A stretch of 64,000 nucleotides of DNA, taken from NCBI GenBank assembly GCA_964574635.1, contig CAZNOG010000016.1, positions 31,981 to 95,980 of the forward strand, written 5' to 3'. The notes under the pieces are model-generated. The model did no database searches and had not been told where the DNA came from. It was given only the letters and a program-made list of their open reading frames with translations. The first letter of the stretch is position 1. Every line of letters starts with the position of its first letter. Shown one piece after another: positions 41,737-50,375 of this stretch. This stretch comes from CAZNOG01 sp964574635 (lineage in GTDB: Bacteria; Bacteroidota; Bacteroidia; Flavobacteriales_D; Cryomorphaceae). The position numbers and the translations under genes were made by a program.

Positions 41737-44700
41737 TCACATGTTTCGGCGGTATTGTCCGCCCACCTCGAACATGGCGTCGGTGATTTGACCCAGTGAA
41801 CAGATCTTGGTGGCTTCCATCAGGGCGGCAAAGATGTTTTGGTTTTGCAGGGCCGCGCTTTGTACCGCTTTCAGCGCTTCTTCCGTTTGCTCCCGATTCA
41901 CCTTGTGGAGGTTTTCGATGGTTTCGATCTGCGCTTCCTTTTCTTCTGTCGTCGCGCGGATGACCTCGCCGGGGATGATGGTGGGCGAACCTTTGTCGTT
42001 CAGGAAGGTGTTTACGCCGATCAGCGGCAGCTCGCCGGTGTGTTTCAGCGTTTCGTAGTAAATGCTCTCTTCCTGTATTTTGCCCCGTTGGTACATGGTT
42101 TCCATGGCGCCGAGGACGCCGCCGCGTTCGGTGATCCGGTCGAATTCCGACAACACGGCTTCTTCCACCAGATCGGTCAGTTCTTCGATGATGAAAGAAC
42201 CTTGGATGGGGTTTTCGTTCTTGGCCAGCCCCAGCTCCTTATTGATGATGAGTTGGATGGCGATGGCCCGGCGCACCGATTCTTCCGTAGGGGTGGTGAT
42301 GGCCTCGTCGTATGCGTTGGTGTGCAATGAGTTGCAGTTGTCGTAGATGGCGTACAAGGCCTGCAGAGTGGTGCGGATGTCGTTGAAGTCGATCTCCTGC
42401 GCGTGCAGCGACCTGCCCGAAGTCTGGATGTGGTATTTCAGCATCTGCGCCCTCGGGTCGGCGCCGTATTTTTCTTTCAGCGCACGCGCCCAGATGCGGC
42501 GCGCCACCCGTCCGATAACGGCGTATTCGGGGTCCACGCCGTTGGAAAAGAAAAACGACAAGTTGGGTCCGAACCTGTTGATGTCCATCCCCCGGCTGAG
42601 GTAGTACTCCACGTAGGTGAAACCGTTGGCCAAAGTAAACGCCAACTGGGTGATGGGGTTGGCCCCGGCCTCGGCGATGTGGTATCCCGAAATGGACACG
42701 CTGTAGAAGTTCCTCACCCCGTGGTCGATGAAATACTGCTGCACGTCGCCCATGACTTTCAGCGAAAATTCCGTGCTGAAAATGCACGTGTTTTGCGCCT
42801 GGTCTTCTTTGAGGATGTCGGCTTGCACCGTTCCGCGCACCACTTGCATGGCTTTGGCCTTGATCTTTTCGTACACGTCTTTGGGCAGCACTTCGTCGCC
42901 GGTTACGCCGAGAAGCATCAGTCCCAGGCCGTCGTTTCCTACGGGCAGATCGCCGCGGTAACGCGGTCTTTCCACGCCGAGGGCTTCGTACTTGTCGGCG
43001 ATTTTCTTTTCCACTTCATCCACCAATCCGTTTTCGCGGATGTACTTTTCGCACTGCTGGTCTATGGCGGCGTTCATGAAAAAGCCCAGCAGCATGGGGG
43101 CCGGCCCGTTGATGGTCATGCTCACCGAGGTGGTGGGGGCGCAGAGGTCGAAACCGGAATAGAGTTTTTTGGCGTCGTCCAGGCAGCAGATGCTCACGCC
43201 CGAGTTGCCGATTTTTCCGTAAATGTCGGGTCGGTGGTCGGGGTCGTGGCCGTAAAGGGTCACCGAGTCGAAGGCGGTGCTGAGGCGCGCCGCGGGCATG
43301 CCTTGACTCACGTAGTGAAAGCGGCGGTTGGTGCGCTCGGGGCCACCTTCGCCGGCAAACATGCGCGTGGGGTCTTCGCCTTCCCGCTTGAAGGGGTAAA
43401 TCCCTGCGGTATAAGGAAAGGATCCCGGAACGTTTTCCTTGAGTATCCACTTCAGGATGTCGCCCCAGCTGCGGTATTTGGGCAGGAGGACCTTGGGGAT
43501 GGCCGTATGGGCCAGCGATTCCGTGTGGGTCTTTACTTTGATTTCCCTGTCGCGCACCTTGAAGGTGAATTCCGGCGCCGCGTAGCGCCCCTTGAGCGAT
43601 TCCCATTCTTGCAGGGCCGACCAGTTGTGCGGGTCGAGGTCTTTCAACTTCTCGTCAAAGCGCGCCTCCAAGGCCTTGACGGTTTCGCCGTGCTCGTCGC
43701 TTGCGGTTTGTCCCGTCAGTTTGTCCGGACCGCCGAGAAGGAGTATCGTGTGGGCGAGGGCGTAGAGTTGGTCGGCGATTTCAGCTTGACTCTCCACGCG
43801 CTTTCCCAGATTCCGTATGGTTTCCGAAATTTCGGAGAGGTACCGCGTCCGTTCCGGGGGGATGATGTAGATTTTTTCCGACATCTCGCTGGTTTCGCCA
43901 AACGCGGTTTCCAGATCGGCACCCGTTTTTTCCACCACCGTTTGCATCACGTTTCGGTAGAGGGTGTTCATGCCCGGGTCGTTGAACTGGGAGGCGATGG
44001 TGCCGAACACGGGAATGTCTTCCACGTCGGCGTCCCACAAGTTGTGGTTGCGCTTGTACTGCTTCCTCACGTCGCGGAGGGCATCCGGCGCTCCTCGCTT
44101 GTCGAATTTGTTGATGGCCACCAAATCGGCGAAGTCGAGCATGTCGATTTTTTCCAATTGCGTGGCCGCGCCGTATTCCGGCGTCATCACGTAGAGGGAT
44201 ACGTCGCTGTGATCGAGGATCTGCGTATCGCTCTGCCCGATGCCGGAAGTTTCCAAAATGATGAAATCGAACTTGGCGGCTTTGAGAACGGCGACGGCGT
44301 CGGCCACGTGGTTGCTCAAGGAGAGGTTGCTCTGCCGCGTGGCGAGGGAGCGCATGAACACCCTCGGATGGTTTACGGAATTCATGCGAATGCGGTCGCC
44401 GAGCAGGGCGCCGCCGGTTTTTCGCTTGGTGGGATCCACCGAGACGATGGCCACGGTTTTGTCGTCGAAATCGAGCAAAAAGCGTCGGATGAGTTCGTCG
44501 ACCAAAGACGATTTCCCGGATCCGCCGGTGCCGGTGATCCCCAGTACGGGGGCTTTGCTTTCGGCGGCGAGTTTGCGGATGTACTCCAGCTCTTCCCTGA
44601 ACTCCGCCGGTTGATTTTCCACGGCCGAGATCAGCCTGCCGATGGCGCCCGGGTCGCGTTTATCCACCGATTTCACTTCGCCGTTCAGCTTCAGGCCGGT

Positions 44701-45138
44701 GGGGTAATCGCAGGATTTCACCATGTCGTTGATCATGCCCTGCAGGCCCATTTTCCGGCCGTCGTCGGGGTGGTAGAGGCGCGCGATGCCGTAGCTTTCC
44801 AGCTCTTCGATTTCTTCGGGCAGGATGGTGCCGCCGCCCCCGCCGAAAATCTTGATGTGCCCGGCACCCTTTTCCTTCAGCAAGTCGTGCATGTATTTGA
44901 AATACTCGATGTGCCCGCCTTGGTACGAAGTCATGGCGATGGCTTGCACGTCTTCTTGTATGGCCGTGTTTACCACCTCTTCCACGCTGCGGTCGTGCCC
45001 GAGGTGAATGACCTCACACCCCGTCGATTGGATGATGCGGCGCATGATGTTGATCGCGGCGTCGTGGCCGTCAAAAAGCGAAGCGGCCGTCACGATGCGC
45101 ACTTTGTTTTTCGGCTTGTAAGGTGCTATGGTTTTCAT
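41737..45138 (-). CDS. icmF: Fused isobutyryl-CoA mutase (IcmF)
   Basis: The protein is 1133 aa counting from the ATG at 45138 (MKTIAPYKPKNKVRIVTAAS). Its parts in order are as follows. First, a cobalamin-binding domain (residues about 14-140) with cobalt-ligand His25 in SLFDGHDAAINIMRR and GGGGG at 99-103. Second, a MeaI/MeaB-type G-protein chaperone with P-loop GITGTGGSGKSS (200-211), then a linker. Third, the acyl-CoA mutase domain with PFKREGEDPTRMFAGEGGPE, SICCLDDAKKLYSGFDL and SMTINGPAPMLLGFFMNAAI. This B12-G-mutase order defines IcmF, which interconverts isobutyryl-CoA and n-butyryl-CoA; relatives act on isovaleryl/pivalyl-CoA. It is often misnamed methylmalonyl-CoA mutase. Confidence 0.95.
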   Translation of the reverse strand: MKTIAPYKPKNKVRIVTAASLFDGHDAAINIMRRIIQSTGCEVIHLGHDRSVEEVVNTAIQEDVQAIAMTSYQGGHIEYFKYMHDLLKEKGAGHIKIFGGGGGTILPEEIEELESYGIARLYHPDDGRKMGLQGMINDMVKSCDYPTGLKLNGEVKSVDKRDPGAIGRLISAVENQPAEFREELEYIRKLAAESKAPVLGITGTGGSGKSSLVDELIRRFLLDFDDKTVAIVSVDPTKRKTGGALLGDRIRMNSVNHPRVFMRSLATRQSNLSLSNHVADAVAVLKAAKFDFIILETSGIGQSDTQILDHSDVSLYVMTPEYGAATQLEKIDMLDFADLVAINKFDKRGAPDALRDVRKQYKRNHNLWDADVEDIPVFGTIASQFNDPGMNTLYRNVMQTVVEKTGADLETAFGETSEMSEKIYIIPPERTRYLSEISETIRNLGKRVESQAEIADQLYALAHTILLLGGPDKLTGQTASDEHGETVKALEARFDEKLKDLDPHNWSALQEWESLKGRYAAPEFTFKVRDREIKVKTHTESLAHTAIPKVLLPKYRSWGDILKWILKENVPGSFPYTAGIYPFKREGEDPTRMFAGEGGPERTNRRFHYVSQGMPAARLSTAFDSVTLYGHDPDHRPDIYGKIGNSGVSICCLDDAKKLYSGFDLCAPTTSVSMTINGPAPMLLGFFMNAAIDQQCEKYIRENGLVDEVEKKIADKYEALGVERPRYRGDLPVGNDGLGLMLLGVTGDEVLPKDVYEKIKAKAMQVVRGTVQADILKEDQAQNTCIFSTEFSLKVMGDVQQYFIDHGVRNFYSVSISGYHIAEAGANPITQLAFTLANGFTYVEYYLSRGMDINRFGPNLSFFFSNGVDPEYAVIGRVARRIWARALKEKYGADPRAQMLKYHIQTSGRSLHAQEIDFNDIRTTLQALYAIYDNCNSLHTNAYDEAITTPTEESVRRAIAIQLIINKELGLAKNENPIQGSFIIEELTDLVEEAVLSEFDRITERGGVLGAMETMYQRGKIQEESIYYETLKHTGELPLIGVNTFLNDKGSPTIIPGEVIRATTEEKEAQIETIENLHKVNREQTEEALKAVQSAALQNQNIFAALMEATKICSLGQITDAMFEVGGQYRRNM

Positions 45139-45180
45139 GATGCTGGGATTCCTTTTCGGTGCCATTCCGTTGGCGAAGTG

Positions 45181-45210
45181 CAAAAATACGGTTTTGGCGC
45201 CGATGGCCAA
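45181..45210 (-). promoter_or_regulatory. Promoter of icmF
   Basis: On the minus strand, TTG (45210-45208), a 19-nt spacer and TATTTTTG (45188-45181) match the Bacteroidota promoter. The predicted start near 45174 gives a ~36-nt leader. The promoter lies between the structured repeat (ending at 45435) and icmF, so the repeat is not in this mRNA. Confidence 0.65.
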
Positions 45211-45294
45211 TAAGGGCGGAGGGAAGGACCTTCATCCGTGTGGCACGCGCATGTCCCTGCGATTCCATGCTCCTTGCGGAAAGACGGGGGGGGG

Positions 45295-45310
45295 TTGGGT
45301 TTTTGTGGGT
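45295..45310 (+). repeat. 16-nt intergenic motif, copy 3 of 3
   Basis: TTGGGTTTTTGTGGGT is identical to the copies at 18503 and 26876 (minus). It lies 124 nt beyond the 3' end of the structured element at 45435-45667 and in the opposite orientation, as at the 26585 element. Confidence 0.6.
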
Positions 45311-45434
45311 TGGAGCTTTAAATAAGGTGATCCACTCTCGGTGGACGGGTGGCTGAGGAATGGAATCCTTCGGTGACGTTGTTGCCATCGGTTTTTTGGG
45401 ATGGCGTTTCGGATCAATTATGAAAGGGCTGCAC

Positions 45435-45667
45435 GCGTAAAGGCGAAGGGCGGCATCCTTTTTTCGTTCGGCGTTTTGGTCACGGGGGTTCGGCGGGGCG
45501 ACCCCGGAAGCCCCCGCTCCGGCCCGCCGTGACCGGCGCCGACGAAAAAAGATACAGCTCGTAGACTGACCCCGGTGATGAGGGCATCGGCAGGGATAAG
45601 CGGAGCGGAAAACTTGAATGAAACGGGCGGTGGGACAGAGATTCCGATGCACCGGGGGTACGCCCAA
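45435..45667 (-). ncRNA. Structured intergenic repeat element, copy 3 of 3 (map order)
   Basis: This 233-nt element on the minus strand begins TTGGGCGTA and ends TACGC. The outer stem is GCGTA (45663-45659) with TACGC (45439-45435), a compensatory change from GCGTG/CACGC in the other two. Stem 2 is CCCCGGTG (45657-45650) with CACCGGGG (45577-45570). Stem 3 joins ATCTTTTTTCGTCGGCG with CGCCGAACGAAAAAAGGAT, again with an extra G on the 3' arm. The 649-nt gap between icmF and the DUF4783-like gene holds this element, the icmF promoter, the 16-nt motif and a plus-strand -7 element. I see no gene in it. Confidence 0.65.
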
Positions 45668-45725
45668 AAGAAACCAATGAATTGAGATACACCGCGGAAA
45701 AACGCGGTCAACACGATACAATTTT

Positions 45726-45733
45726 TATCTTTG
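45726..45733 (+). promoter_or_regulatory. -7 element TATCTTTG of the DUF4783-like gene
   Basis: A perfect TAnnTTTG match with predicted start near 45740 gives a ~48-nt leader. No -33 box is clear. Confidence 0.5.
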
Positions 45734-45787
45734 ACCACGCGGCCTATTGGCTTGGTATTTGCTTTGAACCCGTAAATAAGTTGCTTC

Positions 45788-46174
45788 ATGAAGCATTTTT
45801 TGACACTGGTTTTGTTCGTGGCGCCGACACTGCTGTTCGCCCAGGTGAGTGAGCAGAAAGCCATTCACGGCGCATTTGAAAGTGGCGACGCCAAGCGACT
45901 GGGTACGTACCTCGCGTCGGGAGTGGATTTGAGCATTCGAGACGTGGAAGGCGTGTACAGCCAAGACCAAACCATCCAAATTTTGACCCGGTTTTTCAGC
46001 GACAATCCCCCGTCGTTGTTCAAACAGATTCACAGCGGCAAATCCAAATCGGAAGACTATTTCTACATCGGTGATTTGCAGACTTCCAAAGGCAATTACC
46101 GGGTGACTTATTTTCTGAAAAACGCCGAAAACGGATTCGTGATCAAGCAATTGCGCATCGAGCAGAATCCGTGA
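45788..46174 (+). CDS. Small secreted protein, DUF4783-like (NTF2-type fold)
   Basis: The protein is 128 aa with a signal peptide (KHFLTLVLFVAPTLLFAQ). The mature part, AIHGAFESGDAKRLGTYLAS, then ILTRFFSDNPPSLFKQIHSG and YFYIGDLQTSKGNYRVTYFL, has the helix-plus-sheet pattern of NTF2-like DUF4783 proteins known only from Bacteroidota. From memory, the family is often encoded next to nadC; here nadC is 7 kb away. No catalytic role is known. The gene has its own -7 element and is convergent with the glycosyltransferase gene 20 nt away. Confidence 0.75.
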   Translation: MKHFLTLVLFVAPTLLFAQVSEQKAIHGAFESGDAKRLGTYLASGVDLSIRDVEGVYSQDQTIQILTRFFSDNPPSLFKQIHSGKSKSEDYFYIGDLQTSKGNYRVTYFLKNAENGFVIKQLRIEQNP

Positions 46175-46194
46175 TCCGGGAATGCCCGCGCTCC

Positions 46195-47346
46195 CTAAAT
46201 GTTTTTTCCGGTGAGTTCTTCGTAGATCCGAAATTGATCTTCGATGAAGTGCGTGCGGTCGAACCGGTTCCGGTCGCGAAAGGCGTTTTCCGACAATCGT
46301 TTCAGGGCTTCCCGATCTTTCTGCAGGCGGATCATTTCCGCGGCGAGGTGTTCGGTGGTGTTTTTTTCCAGCACCACGCCGTCTATGCCCGAGCGCACCA
46401 CTTCCTTGCATCCACGGCTGTTGACGGTGATTACGGGCACGCCCATGGCCAAGGATTCCATGAGGTTGACCGGCAGCCCTTCCCGCTCGCTGGGAAAGAT
46501 GTTGAGGTCGGCGATGGCCAAGTAGTCCTGCACTTGTTCTTGCCATCCCACGCGCAGGATCCCCCCCTCGGAGGTGAGGTCAGGATTGAACTTGGGGTTT
46601 AGGGAACTGGGGTGGATGAGGTCTTTTTCGCCCAACAGGATGAGCTTGGATCGGGGCAGGGTTTTGCGCACTTCCACGAAGGCCTCCACCACCTTGTCGA
46701 ATCCCTTGAAGTGGGTCTGTCTGCCGATGAAGACGTAGACGAAGTCGTCTTCTCGAATGTCGAGTTTGGCTTTGGTGAGCCGGCGGGTATCCTCCGACAC
46801 GTTGCGGGGGTCGAAGCGGTCGAGTTCGCACCCTATGCCGAAACTGTTCGGCACGTTCACGTCGGCTTTCTTGGCGTGCTTTTTCAGATATTCCTTGTCG
46901 TCGGTGGTGAGGACGTACACTTTGTCCACCCTTTCCGCGCTCCATTTTTCCGCGAGAGAGACCAAAAACTTTCTCCACCCCGTGATCAGTGGCGACCCCA
47001 AGCCGTGGATGGTTCCGGTGGTGGGCGGCCACGAGGAGTCTTTGCCGATCATGGTGGTGAACAGCGCCGCGGAGAAGTGGATGTTTACGATGTCGGGTTT
47101 GGTTCGGTCTACGAGTTTGCGGAGGTCTCGCGCGGCCCGGATGTGTTTCAGTGGCGATAAGGCGCGGGGAAAATCGATGTGGTGAATGGTGCCGAACACG
47201 GGGCGGCGATAGCTTTCTATGCGTGCGATGTGCCGTCTGGAAGTTGCGAGGTGAACGTCGTGGCCGCGTTCGCTCAGTTCCTTCGCCAACTGTTCGAGGA
47301 AGGTGAAGTAATTGGTTATCGACGGAATGACGAAAAGCAATCTCAT
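46195..47346 (-). CDS. Glycosyltransferase family 4 protein
   Basis: The protein is 383 aa counting from the ATG at 47346 (MRLLFVIPSITNYFTFLEQL). It is a GT-B fold retaining glycosyltransferase. The N-terminal domain has ELSERGHDVHLATSRR. The C-terminal domain has VFIGRQTHFKGFDKVVEAF, AIADLNIFPSEREGLPVNLM with the donor-binding EREGLPVNLME (E-x7-E) and the MGVPVITVNSRGCKEVV loop. The acceptor and sugar are unknown. It probably contributes to a surface glycan or glycoprotein, but lies apart from the 1.8-9 kb polysaccharide operon. Confidence 0.9.
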   Translation of the reverse strand: MRLLFVIPSITNYFTFLEQLAKELSERGHDVHLATSRRHIARIESYRRPVFGTIHHIDFPRALSPLKHIRAARDLRKLVDRTKPDIVNIHFSAALFTTMIGKDSSWPPTTGTIHGLGSPLITGWRKFLVSLAEKWSAERVDKVYVLTTDDKEYLKKHAKKADVNVPNSFGIGCELDRFDPRNVSEDTRRLTKAKLDIREDDFVYVFIGRQTHFKGFDKVVEAFVEVRKTLPRSKLILLGEKDLIHPSSLNPKFNPDLTSEGGILRVGWQEQVQDYLAIADLNIFPSEREGLPVNLMESLAMGVPVITVNSRGCKEVVRSGIDGVVLEKNTTEHLAAEMIRLQKDREALKRLSENAFRDRNRFDRTHFIEDQFRIYEELTGKNI

Positions 47347-47400
47347 GTGTGGAATTCCTCGAATTGATCGACGCTCGGACCTTTTTCCTGTCGGGAAGGA

Positions 47401-47408
47401 CAAAGATA
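47401..47408 (-). promoter_or_regulatory. -7 element TATCTTTG of the glycosyltransferase gene
   Basis: A perfect TAnnTTTG match on the minus strand lies 55 nt upstream of the ATG at 47346. A TTG 23 nt upstream of it is rather far for a -33 box. Confidence 0.4.
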
Positions 47409-47455
47409 GCAATTCGGGGTGGTTGGCCGCCCCAATCCCGCGCTAGATCGCGCCT

Positions 47456-48418
47456 TTAACGCAAGCGAAGGGTGTCGCCCGGCTGAGCGACATGGTCTTT
47501 CGGCAAGTCCGATCGTCTGAGGATTCGTTTGATTTTTACCCCGTAGCGCTGGGAGATGTCTCGTAGGGTTTCTCCTTCCTGCACCACGTGGTATTCCACC
47601 GTGCGCGATTTGTTTCGCTTGGGCTGCAAGTACACGCGTTCGCCCTTTTCGATGATGTCGCCCTTGTCCAGGTCGTTGTATTTTCGAATTTGCCACGCCC
47701 CCATGTTCATCTGCTCCGCCAAGTCACGCGCCGGGTACGATCGGTCGGCCACCACGTATTTGATTCGGTTGTCGCTGCGGAACACCTCCAATCCACGGCT
47801 GATCTCGAGCACGATGGCCTCACCGTCGTCTTTTGCACGGCGAGTTTTCGATGTGGAAGCGATGGCGCCGGGTTTCACCTTGTCGTATTTATGAAGGTCG
47901 TTTTCCTCGATCAGCCGAATCAGCAGATCGGCGTATTTCGGATTGGTGGCGTACCCGGCTTTCTTCAGGCCCTTCGCCCAGGATTTGTAATCGGTGGTGC
48001 CGTACTCGTACAAAAACAAGTACCTCGACCTCTTCAGAAACAGGCTGTGGTCTTCAAAACTTTGCGCCGCCGATTTGTATTTCCGAAAGCATTCTCCCCG
48101 GGCGTCGTCGTCGTGGTAGGTTCTCGCACCCGTCCAATCGTGGCATTTAATACCGAAGTGGTTGTTCGCTTTTCGTGCCAATTCGCTGTTGCCGTCCCCA
48201 CTTTCCAAGATGGCTTGCGCGAGCGTGATGCTCGCGGGGATTCCGTGCTTGTGCATGGACTCGATGGCGACGTCTTTCCACGCGGCGATGTATTCGGCTC
48301 TGGTGTACCGCTCGGGTTTCCCGCCGTGGTCGTCCGACGCCTGCAATCCCGCCGCCGAACAAAGGAAGAACAATGGCGCAAGTAAGGTTCTGAACACGTT
48401 GTCAACAAGACTTTTCAT
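47456..48418 (-). CDS. Exported glucosaminidase with C-terminal LysM domain (peptidoglycan hydrolase)
   Basis: The protein is 320 aa counting from the ATG at 48418 (signal NVFRTLLAPLFFLCSAAGLQA). Residues about 45-190 form a GH73-type glucosaminidase domain: ESMHKHGIPASITLAQAILE with the catalytic Glu, GNSELARKANNHFGIKCHDW, then FRKYKSAAQSFEDHSLFL and KAGYATNPKYADLLIRLIEE. One clear LysM repeat closes the protein (YHVVQEGETLRDISQRYGVK). A weaker LysM-like stretch precedes it (residues about 235-265). It cleaves GlcNAc-MurNAc bonds in the periplasm, for cell separation or wall remodelling. Confidence 0.92.
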   Translation of the reverse strand: MKSLVDNVFRTLLAPLFFLCSAAGLQASDDHGGKPERYTRAEYIAAWKDVAIESMHKHGIPASITLAQAILESGDGNSELARKANNHFGIKCHDWTGARTYHDDDARGECFRKYKSAAQSFEDHSLFLKRSRYLFLYEYGTTDYKSWAKGLKKAGYATNPKYADLLIRLIEENDLHKYDKVKPGAIASTSKTRRAKDDGEAIVLEISRGLEVFRSDNRIKYVVADRSYPARDLAEQMNMGAWQIRKYNDLDKGDIIEKGERVYLQPKRNKSRTVEYHVVQEGETLRDISQRYGVKIKRILRRSDLPKDHVAQPGDTLRLR

Positions 48419-48439
48419 GGTGTGAAAAACTCTGTAAGC

Positions 48440-48447
48440 CAAAATTA
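48440..48447 (-). promoter_or_regulatory. -7 element of the glucosaminidase gene
   Basis: The minus strand reads TAATTTTG (TAnnTTTG), 21 nt upstream of the ATG at 48418. A TTTG box 15 nt further upstream is slightly too close for the usual spacing. Confidence 0.4.
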
Positions 48448-48517
48448 ACGCGGGTTTGAGCCCAAATTGGTCAAAATCCGTCAGAGTTATCAACAGGTCG
48501 ATGTTTAATTAACAATT

Positions 48518-49471
48518 TCAGTAAATCGACACTCCCGTTTTTTGCTCCATTGCGGCGATTCCCTGCATGCCGCCGGTGTGAATAAACACCCAATTTTCCG
48601 CAACCACGGTTCGTTGCCTTCGCGCCATTTCCACCATGGCGTAGGCCGCCTTTCCGGTGTACACGGGATCGGTTTTTATCCCCGTCCGGTCGTAGAAATC
48701 GCGCATGAACCCGATGAGTTCGTCGTCGATCTTGGCGTACCCACCGAAATGGCTGTTCAGCAGCAAGTGCACGCGTTCCTTGATCAAACGCACCTTGGCC
48801 GTGTCTTGGTGTGCAGCGAACAAATGGTTTTCGAGGTTCTTCAGCAGAAATCCCCCGCCCTTCAGGGCCGAGACTCCGTACAAATGGCTGCCGTTTTCGT
48901 TGGCCAAGGCCATGCCCGCGAGGGTAGTCGCCGTTCCGCAGGCCACGAAAACCCGGTGTGCCGGCACGTCGATTTCGCGGAGGATGTCTTTGCAGCCCCT
49001 CACCCCCAATTCGTTGGCTCCTCCTTCCGGTATCAGGTGAAAATCGCCGAACCTCGCCCGGAGTTCCTTTATCATTTCCTCACTTTCTTTTTCGCGGTAC
49101 CTCTCTCGGGACACAGGGTGGAGGCGCATCCCCTTTTCGCGGCAAAAACCCAGGGTGGGGTTGGAGGTGTCGGCGTCTTCACCCCGCACCACCCCGATCG
49201 ATTTCAGCCCCGCGCGGTGCGCCGCCGCGGCGGTCGCGGCCAGGTGGTTGCTGTGCGCACCCCCGAAGGTGAGCAAGGTGTCGCGGCCATTTTCCACGGC
49301 CGCATCCAGGTTCAGGCGGAGCTTCCGCCATTTGTTGCCCGAAATTTCCGGGTCCACCAGGTCGTCGCGCTTCACGTACAGTCGAATGCCGCGCCGCGAC
49401 AAGTCGCTGTGCGACACTTCTTGGAGCGGGGTGGGGGTTTTTGGGGGTGTGGCGTCCATCGGGGTATTCAT
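48518..49471 (-). CDS. ACC deaminase / D-cysteine desulfhydrase family PLP enzyme
   Basis: The protein is 317 aa, PLP fold type II. The PLP lysine is in DPEISGNKWRKLRLNLDAA, followed by LLTFGGAHSNHLAATAAAAH, VFVACGTATTLAGMAL and the C-terminal WVFIHTGGMQGIAAME. This family deaminates 1-aminocyclopropane-1-carboxylate or removes H2S from D-cysteine; the residues seen do not separate the two, and D-cysteine desulfhydrase is commoner in bacteria of this kind. The ATG at 49471 follows a -7 element by 5 nt; the alternative Met at residue 5 would start MDATPPKTPTP. Confidence 0.88.
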   Translation of the reverse strand: MNTPMDATPPKTPTPLQEVSHSDLSRRGIRLYVKRDDLVDPEISGNKWRKLRLNLDAAVENGRDTLLTFGGAHSNHLAATAAAAHRAGLKSIGVVRGEDADTSNPTLGFCREKGMRLHPVSRERYREKESEEMIKELRARFGDFHLIPEGGANELGVRGCKDILREIDVPAHRVFVACGTATTLAGMALANENGSHLYGVSALKGGGFLLKNLENHLFAAHQDTAKVRLIKERVHLLLNSHFGGYAKIDDELIGFMRDFYDRTGIKTDPVYTGKAAYAMVEMARRQRTVVAENWVFIHTGGMQGIAAMEQKTGVSIY

Positions 49472-49476
49472 CGGTA

Positions 49477-49484
49477 CAAATTTA
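49477..49484 (-). promoter_or_regulatory. -7 element TAAATTTG placed 5 nt before a start codon
   Basis: The minus strand reads TAAATTTGTACCGATG. The perfect TAnnTTTG ends 5 nt before the ATG at 49471, predicting a leaderless transcript for the deaminase gene and supporting the longer N-terminus. Confidence 0.5.
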
Positions 49485-49586
49485 ATTTCCGACGACCGAT
49501 CGAGGTCTTCGGTGCCGGCCGTCGGTTTTTGCGGGCATCACACATGAAGCGAATTTTTTTCGGTTTTGTTTTGTTCCCCATTCCCG

Positions 49587-49594
49587 TACTTTCG
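49587..49594 (+). promoter_or_regulatory. -7 element TACTTTCG before rnhB
   Basis: TACTTTCGCGCCATG is a one-mismatch TAnnTTTG ending 4 nt before the rnhB ATG. It has the same spacing and the same CGCC linker as yidD. Confidence 0.45.
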
Positions 49595-49598
49595 CGCC

Positions 49599-50228
49599 AT
49601 GTCCTTGTTGCCACATTTCCGCGCCGGGATGCTTGAAGCGGGTTGCGACGAAGCGGGTCGCGGCTGCTTGGCGGGTCCGGTGGTCGCCGCGGCCGTGGTG
49701 CTGCCGGAGGGGTGGGACCATCCCTTGCTGAACGATTCCAAAAAGCTCACACCCCAAAGCAGAAACGTCCTCCGCCTCGCCATCGAAGAGGAGGTGGAAT
49801 GCAGGGCGGTGGCGGTGGTCGACAGGGAAACCATCGACGAGATCAACATCCTCAACGCTTCCATCCTCGCCATGCACCGCGCGCTGGAGGCGCTGCCCGT
49901 CCCGCCCGATTGCGTGTTGGTGGACGGAAACCGGTTCAAGCCTTTCCGCGCTTTGCCCCACGAGTGCATCGTAGGCGGCGACGCCAAATACCGGTCCATC
50001 GCCGCCGCTTCCATCTTGGCGAAAACGTACCGGGACGAAATCATGGAAGCACTGCACGACGAATTTCCCGGCTACGGTTGGAAGAGCAACAAAGGGTATC
50101 CCACCGCCGTGCACCGGCGCGCCCTCATGGACATGGGTCCCTGCATTCACCACCGCCGATCCTTCGCGCTGCTCCCCCGCGTGGCCGAGCCGGAAACCGC
50201 CGAGGAAATCGTGACGCCCGCCACGTAA
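49599..50228 (+). CDS. rnhB: Ribonuclease HII
   Basis: The protein is 209 aa counting from the ATG at 49599; an earlier in-frame start at 49566 would lie upstream of the -7 element. It cleaves RNA in RNA-DNA hybrids and removes misincorporated ribonucleotides. Catalytic acidic residues are visible in EAGCDEAGRGCLAGPVVAAA (Asp17, Glu18) and in VLVDGNRFKPF. The motifs LNDSKKLTPQSRN, GGDAKYRSIAAASILAKTYR and YGWKSNKGYPTAVHRRAL complete the RNase HII pattern. Confidence 0.96.
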   Translation: MSLLPHFRAGMLEAGCDEAGRGCLAGPVVAAAVVLPEGWDHPLLNDSKKLTPQSRNVLRLAIEEEVECRAVAVVDRETIDEINILNASILAMHRALEALPVPPDCVLVDGNRFKPFRALPHECIVGGDAKYRSIAAASILAKTYRDEIMEALHDEFPGYGWKSNKGYPTAVHRRALMDMGPCIHHRRSFALLPRVAEPETAEEIVTPAT

Positions 50229-50375
50229 ACCGAGCGTGACGACCCTGTCCCGAATCGCGATTTCGGCTTGGCCCCGGCCCCTCTTTTCTTCGACTTCATC
50301 CGGTGGATGGATTGTTCCCGAGGTGGGAAGATTGCCCGGCGGTGTTTGTACCTTTGGCCACCAAAGTTTCGGCCC

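Noticed and set aside
42403..45213. A very long plus-strand open frame (936 codons) opposite icmF
   Set aside because: It is the antisense shadow of icmF in GC-rich DNA. It has no domain, its His/Val/Gly-rich composition is typical of complement frames, and icmF is unmistakable on the other strand.
45435..45667. Reading the structured repeat as a riboswitch or attenuator of icmF
   Set aside because: A promoter with both boxes (45210-45181) lies between it and icmF, and a sister copy has no downstream gene in its direction.
49435..49455. A fourth copy of the 16-nt motif at the start of the deaminase gene
   Set aside because: The stretch is similar (GGGTTTTTGGGGGTG) but not identical, and is coding (MDATPPKTPTP), so it may be chance.
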